Shown here piece by piece: positions 60,524 to 64,000 of a DNA stretch of 64,000 nucleotides. The stretch comes from Lutjanus erythropterus (taxonomy: Eukaryota > Chordata > Actinopteri > Lutjaniformes > Lutjanidae): the NCBI GenBank assembly GCA_020091685.1, contig CM034605.1, forward strand, positions 11,542,218-11,606,217. Direction: 5' to 3'. Each line of letters starts with the position of its first letter. Within the stretch, counting starts at the first letter, position 1. The translations under genes and the position numbers were made by a program. The notes under the pieces are model-generated. The model was not told the DNA's origin. It did no database searches and saw only the letters and a list, made by a program, of their open reading frames with translations.

Positions 60524-61324
60524 TACACTCTGACAAATAAAGGTGCTAACTAGAATCATAAAGCGTTCTTCGGTTCATCCCCACAGGAGAAGCACTTTTG
60601 GTTCCTGGTTAAAGTTTTTATAAAGGCTCCATTTGGAACCCTTTCAGAGAGTTCTACCTTGAAACCAACATAAAGGGTTATACCCAGAACCATCTGTGAC
60701 GGGTTTCACCCATAACCCACTATATGAGAGGTTCTACAGAGAACCCTTCAATGGTATAATGGTTCCACCCAGAACCTTGCCATCTTCTCAACCACCCACC
60801 CAAGGGTTCTACAGAGAACTTTTCCGAGGGTTTTAACTTGAACATATTCAAGGGGTTCTTTTTATATGCCAAGGGTTTTATCTAGAGCCCACCAAGGGAA
60901 TTCTACTGAGAACCTTTTTATATTCCAAGAATGTTATTTAGAACCCCCCCCCCCCCCCCAAGGTAGTTCTGCACAAAACCTTTCTATATTCCAAAGGTTT
61001 TATCTAGAACCCACCCAAGGGGCTCTTCTGAGAACCCTTTCATATTCCAGGAATCCACTCAGAGAACCCTTTTATATTAAAGTTCAAAGAACATTTGACG
61101 AGTCCTTGACAAAAGAGTTTTCTTAACAGATTGTTGAAATCCTTGAACTCTTCTTTTTTTTCCAAAAATGATTCTTTGAATGAATATGGTTCTTAATGAA
61201 ATTGCTACAAAGAACTGGAAAACCCTTTCTTCAAAAAAATTGGTTCTTCGGAAATAAATTATTCTGGGTAGAAGCTCGGGCCTTCAGGAAGAACAATTTT
61301 GGAACTTTTATTTCTAAGAGTGTA
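60524..61324. mobile_element. GGTTCT-type MITE with internal minisatellite (copy 2)
   Basis: TACACTCTGACAAATAAAGG at the left pairs with ACTTTTATTTCTAAGAGTGTA at the right; both ends carry TA, as for Tc1/mariner-type insertion. The interior consists of roughly 45-50-bp units with AAGGGTTCTACAGAGAACC and ATATTCCAAGGGTTTTATC phrases. Confidence 0.8.
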
Positions 61325-61379
61325 GAAACCAAAGTCTTGGACCCACCCAGCCAGACTGAACAGTGTGCACAAATGCTCA

Positions 61380-61680
61380 ATGGAGTGTTAATATGAACAC
61401 ATATTTCAGCTCTGATAGGGGAGATAAAACAGCTGCGGGTACATTCGCAGAGGCCTGTAGCTGCTATTCCCGGCACAGAGGAATCATTAGAGAGTCTGCT
61501 GGATTAAGCACATCCTCCAGCCTCCCCTCCTCTACCCCATGCATCCAGAAAATGCGAGGCCTTTTTATTGACAGCTTGTCCAAACAGAGGAATTACCCAC
61601 ATGGTCGAGGCCCTCGTTCCATATGGCACCAAGCTATTAACAAACATTAGTTGACTGTAATAGCAGTGGTATTAAATTCA
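61380..61680. promoter_or_regulatory. candidate non-coding regulatory block
   Basis: Unique-looking DNA with a GGATTA core at 61,501-61,506 and GAATCATTAGAG. Upstream of TMEM260. Role inferred from composition and motif only. Confidence 0.25.
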
Positions 61681-61689
61681 TTATCTTTT

Positions 61690-63115
61690 CAGATTGTATG
61701 TGAGGTGTGTGATTATGTGTGTGTGTGATTGCATGTACACACAGTTAGTGTGTGTGCCAGCGTGTGTGATTAGAGACTTCTAATGTTCCAGCTCTGGGGA
61801 TTTGTAGCATGAGATAAGAAAGGGCATTAATGGTGAATTGTGATGGTCCAGCAGAGCAAAACTGTTGTTTGAAATGTGCGTATGTTTCCTTTTGCTGAAT
61901 CCTTTTTACACTAACAATCTACATATTGTCTCATCTGATTGTTGCTGATATTTTCCTCACACAAACACACAGGATAGCCACGCATGCATGAACAAGTGGC
62001 TTACAGAGACCACTGAGTGAAATTCAATCTATTTGATTTTGTATTTTCCTCACTTACCACATATCTGTTTTAATCTTACCTTAAGCATCCTTGAAATGAG
62101 GTGTAATCCAGTTAAGCCCTTTTGAATCTGCTTCACAGCCATATTACACCCATTCATCGTCCCGTAAACAGTCTCACTACTAAACAGTTGCTCACTGAGT
62201 GTCCACAAGCCAAAATTCACATGCTGTACTCATGGGAAAAGATGAAAAATGCCGGTGTTTGCATTCGTGTGTGTGTGATGCAGCCACTGCAAAGAGACAC
62301 CGTGTTTAGTTGGTTAGAAAATAACAAAACTTCACGCATTTTAGGCACAATACGATAAAGTAGACTATTAGAATAGTCAATTCCATTTGCAAATTTTGTT
62401 TTATTAGCATTAATGACAAACATGATAGATGATAATAATGTTATTTATTTCTGGGGTCCCCTCCAATAAAACATAATCAAGTAGCCAATCACAATGTTTT
62501 TTGATCAAATATATTGATAGATATTTATCAATACAGAAAGATTTTTATATATATACTGTAATGACTAAATAAATGAAGGCAAATAATAGAACAGAACAGT
62601 CTGGTAAGTTCAGGAAATTACATTACTGCATGTAATGCAGCCTTTAAAACCAGGAAAGACATCATTTGTGCCATATCATGATATAACAATAATCAAAAGA
62701 TGATAACCAGTCTCACATCACATTATCAATATAATATCAATATATTGGCTAGCCCCGCTCCTGAGTAATTAAAAAAAAAAGGTTTGATGATGACAAAGTC
62801 TTCATACTAGGATCATATAAATTAGTCAATCAAAATGTCCAACCATATTACATCCCTTGTTCCAACTTCTAAAAAATAAGTTAAAATATTCTAGTCCTCC
62901 TTTGCGGGGACCCCCTACAACCTACTCAGTGACCCCTGCTCAATGAAATTTTCCCCACCCCCTCATACTTGCATGCGTATCTGCAGCTGCAAGACAGTTT
63001 TCAGGACATAAATTAAAACTCTATAGTCTAAGGATGATATAGCTGTCACTGCTAAAAAATAGATTTAAATCAAAAGTCAAATTGTGACCTTAAAAGTCAA
63101 ATGGATTTGTGAATT
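61690..63115. other. AT-rich flank, no gene seen
   Basis: Includes a GTGTGTGTG stretch (61,715-61,770) and repeat-like AT-rich DNA at 62,440-62,755 (ATATTGATAGATATTTATC, TAATATCAATATATTGG). Nothing coding. Confidence 0.45.
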
Positions 63116-63124
63116 TGGAGAATC

Positions 63125-63490
63125 ATGGCACCCCTGGCATTCGTCATGGGAGGAGGAACCATGTTGCATTCCTTCAACACTAAAAATTTGATCGCCCATC
63201 TTAACAGCTGTCATCCTGATCATTATGACCAAGAAAAAAAAAATACAAAAAATGTACAAATTCATCGGGCAAACAGTGAATGTGTACATTTTGAACTCAT
63301 TCATCATGATAAGAGTAGACATAATAATGTTTTAATGACGCTACGGGAGAGACCTAATGGAAAAACCGTGTGCAAGTTTCAGCAATCGGCCAAGATGAGT
63401 TGGAAAATATCAAGCATATTAGATATAGGCAACAATCCAGTATTGTGCGTTTCTGCTTCTATCCTGCAAAACTGTCGCCCTCTCTTTTAA
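63125..63490 (+). pseudogene. possible hAT/BED zinc-finger remnant
   Basis: A 121-residue frame contains HSFNTKNLIAHLNSCHPDHY, which resembles the second half of a BED-type finger (NL..HL...HP) found at the start of hAT transposases. The Cys pair expected before it is not in frame, and the rest matches nothing I know. Best read as a decayed element; chance resemblance is possible. Confidence 0.35.
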
Positions 63491-64000
63491 CTCAGAAAAC
63501 CATGGAGCAATATTCAGGGCAAAAACTGTCAAGTGAAGTACTGCAAGACACATGACAAATGTTTATATTAATATTCCAACCCTTGGATCAAATGCTCAGG
63601 CGGCAAAAATCAACAAAACAAGTCAATTTTCCTGCATTTTGTGTAAAACATTGCGAGGCCTTGAACCAGTGAGTAAGTCTTCAGAGAGATTAATTCTCCT
63701 CTGTGATCCTGTTCTCATTACAAGAAGCAGGGGACTCAAACACACGTAATAACAGGGCGCACCGCTGTTCCTTTGTAACATGTGGCTACCTAAATGATCC
63801 TAAATAAGATAGATGACAAGGATAAAGCAAATCATAATCGGCATTTTGCACAATGGAACATAATAGTCTGAGGAGAACAAGGGACAACATACAGAGCTCG
63901 TGTTTCCATCGCCTGCAGCAGCACACCTAGTCGAGAGCAATTAAAATGAGAGGATTCAATTTTGTCAAACACCAGGAACCTCAGATAAATCTTGTATCTC

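Noticed and set aside
1-64000. CRISPR arrays, bacterial operons, phage or retroviral genes
   Set aside because: No regular spaced repeats, ribosome-binding sites, reverse transcriptase, gag or envelope-like frames were seen; spliced vertebrate gene structure dominates.

Overview
This is a eukaryotic window and almost certainly from a ray-finned (percomorph-type) teleost. It contains one split protein-coding gene with short exons and kilobase introns. Abundant CA/TG microsatellites, a tRNA-derived SINE and many copies of AT-rich inverted-repeat elements typical of perciform genomes fill the rest. No bacterial, plasmid, phage, CRISPR or operon-like structure is visible, and most long open frames are chance frames in repeats or low-complexity DNA.

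The gene is TMEM260 (DUF2723 family, ER protein O-mannosyltransferase). It lies on the minus strand, with its start codon at 57,894 and stop at 24,037. I could place 16 coding exons, all with GT-AG borders and compatible phases. They join to a 2,058-nt open reading frame (685 residues plus stop), close to the roughly 707 residues of the human protein. The frame is intact, so the gene looks functional. A CpG-richer promoter and 5' UTR lies at about 57.9-58.3 kb, and a first polyadenylation signal is near 23.49 kb.

Layout. 1-23.5 kb: gene-free DNA downstream of TMEM260, with a long foldback element (1.36-2.54 kb), a TTCTACAGAGAACC-type element (14.2-14.7 kb), a foldback element at 18.7-19.5 kb, several copies of a TAATCG-rich MITE family (family A), and unique-looking blocks that may be regulatory. 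24.0-57.9 kb: TMEM260, with introns holding many of the same repeats, a SINE at 35.7 kb, an imperfect 260-bp foldback at 30.8-31.1 kb, a nested MITE at 50.0-50.3 kb and microsatellites. 58.3-64 kb: upstream flank with a decayed Tc1-like transposase fragment (58.8-59.35 kb), a second TTCTACAGAGAACC-type element (60.5-61.3 kb) and a weak hAT/BED-like fragment (63.1 kb).

In human and many vertebrates TMEM260 lies beside OTX2, convergently arranged. If that order holds here, otx2 would lie to the left of position 1, and the 0-24 kb gene-free DNA could carry otx2 control elements. That is inference from synteny; otx2 itself is not in the window. No convincing new gene system was found. The more interesting signals are mobile-element and microsatellite sequence lying very close to TMEM260 splice sites, and nested or foldback MITEs whose history can be read from paralogous copies inside the window.
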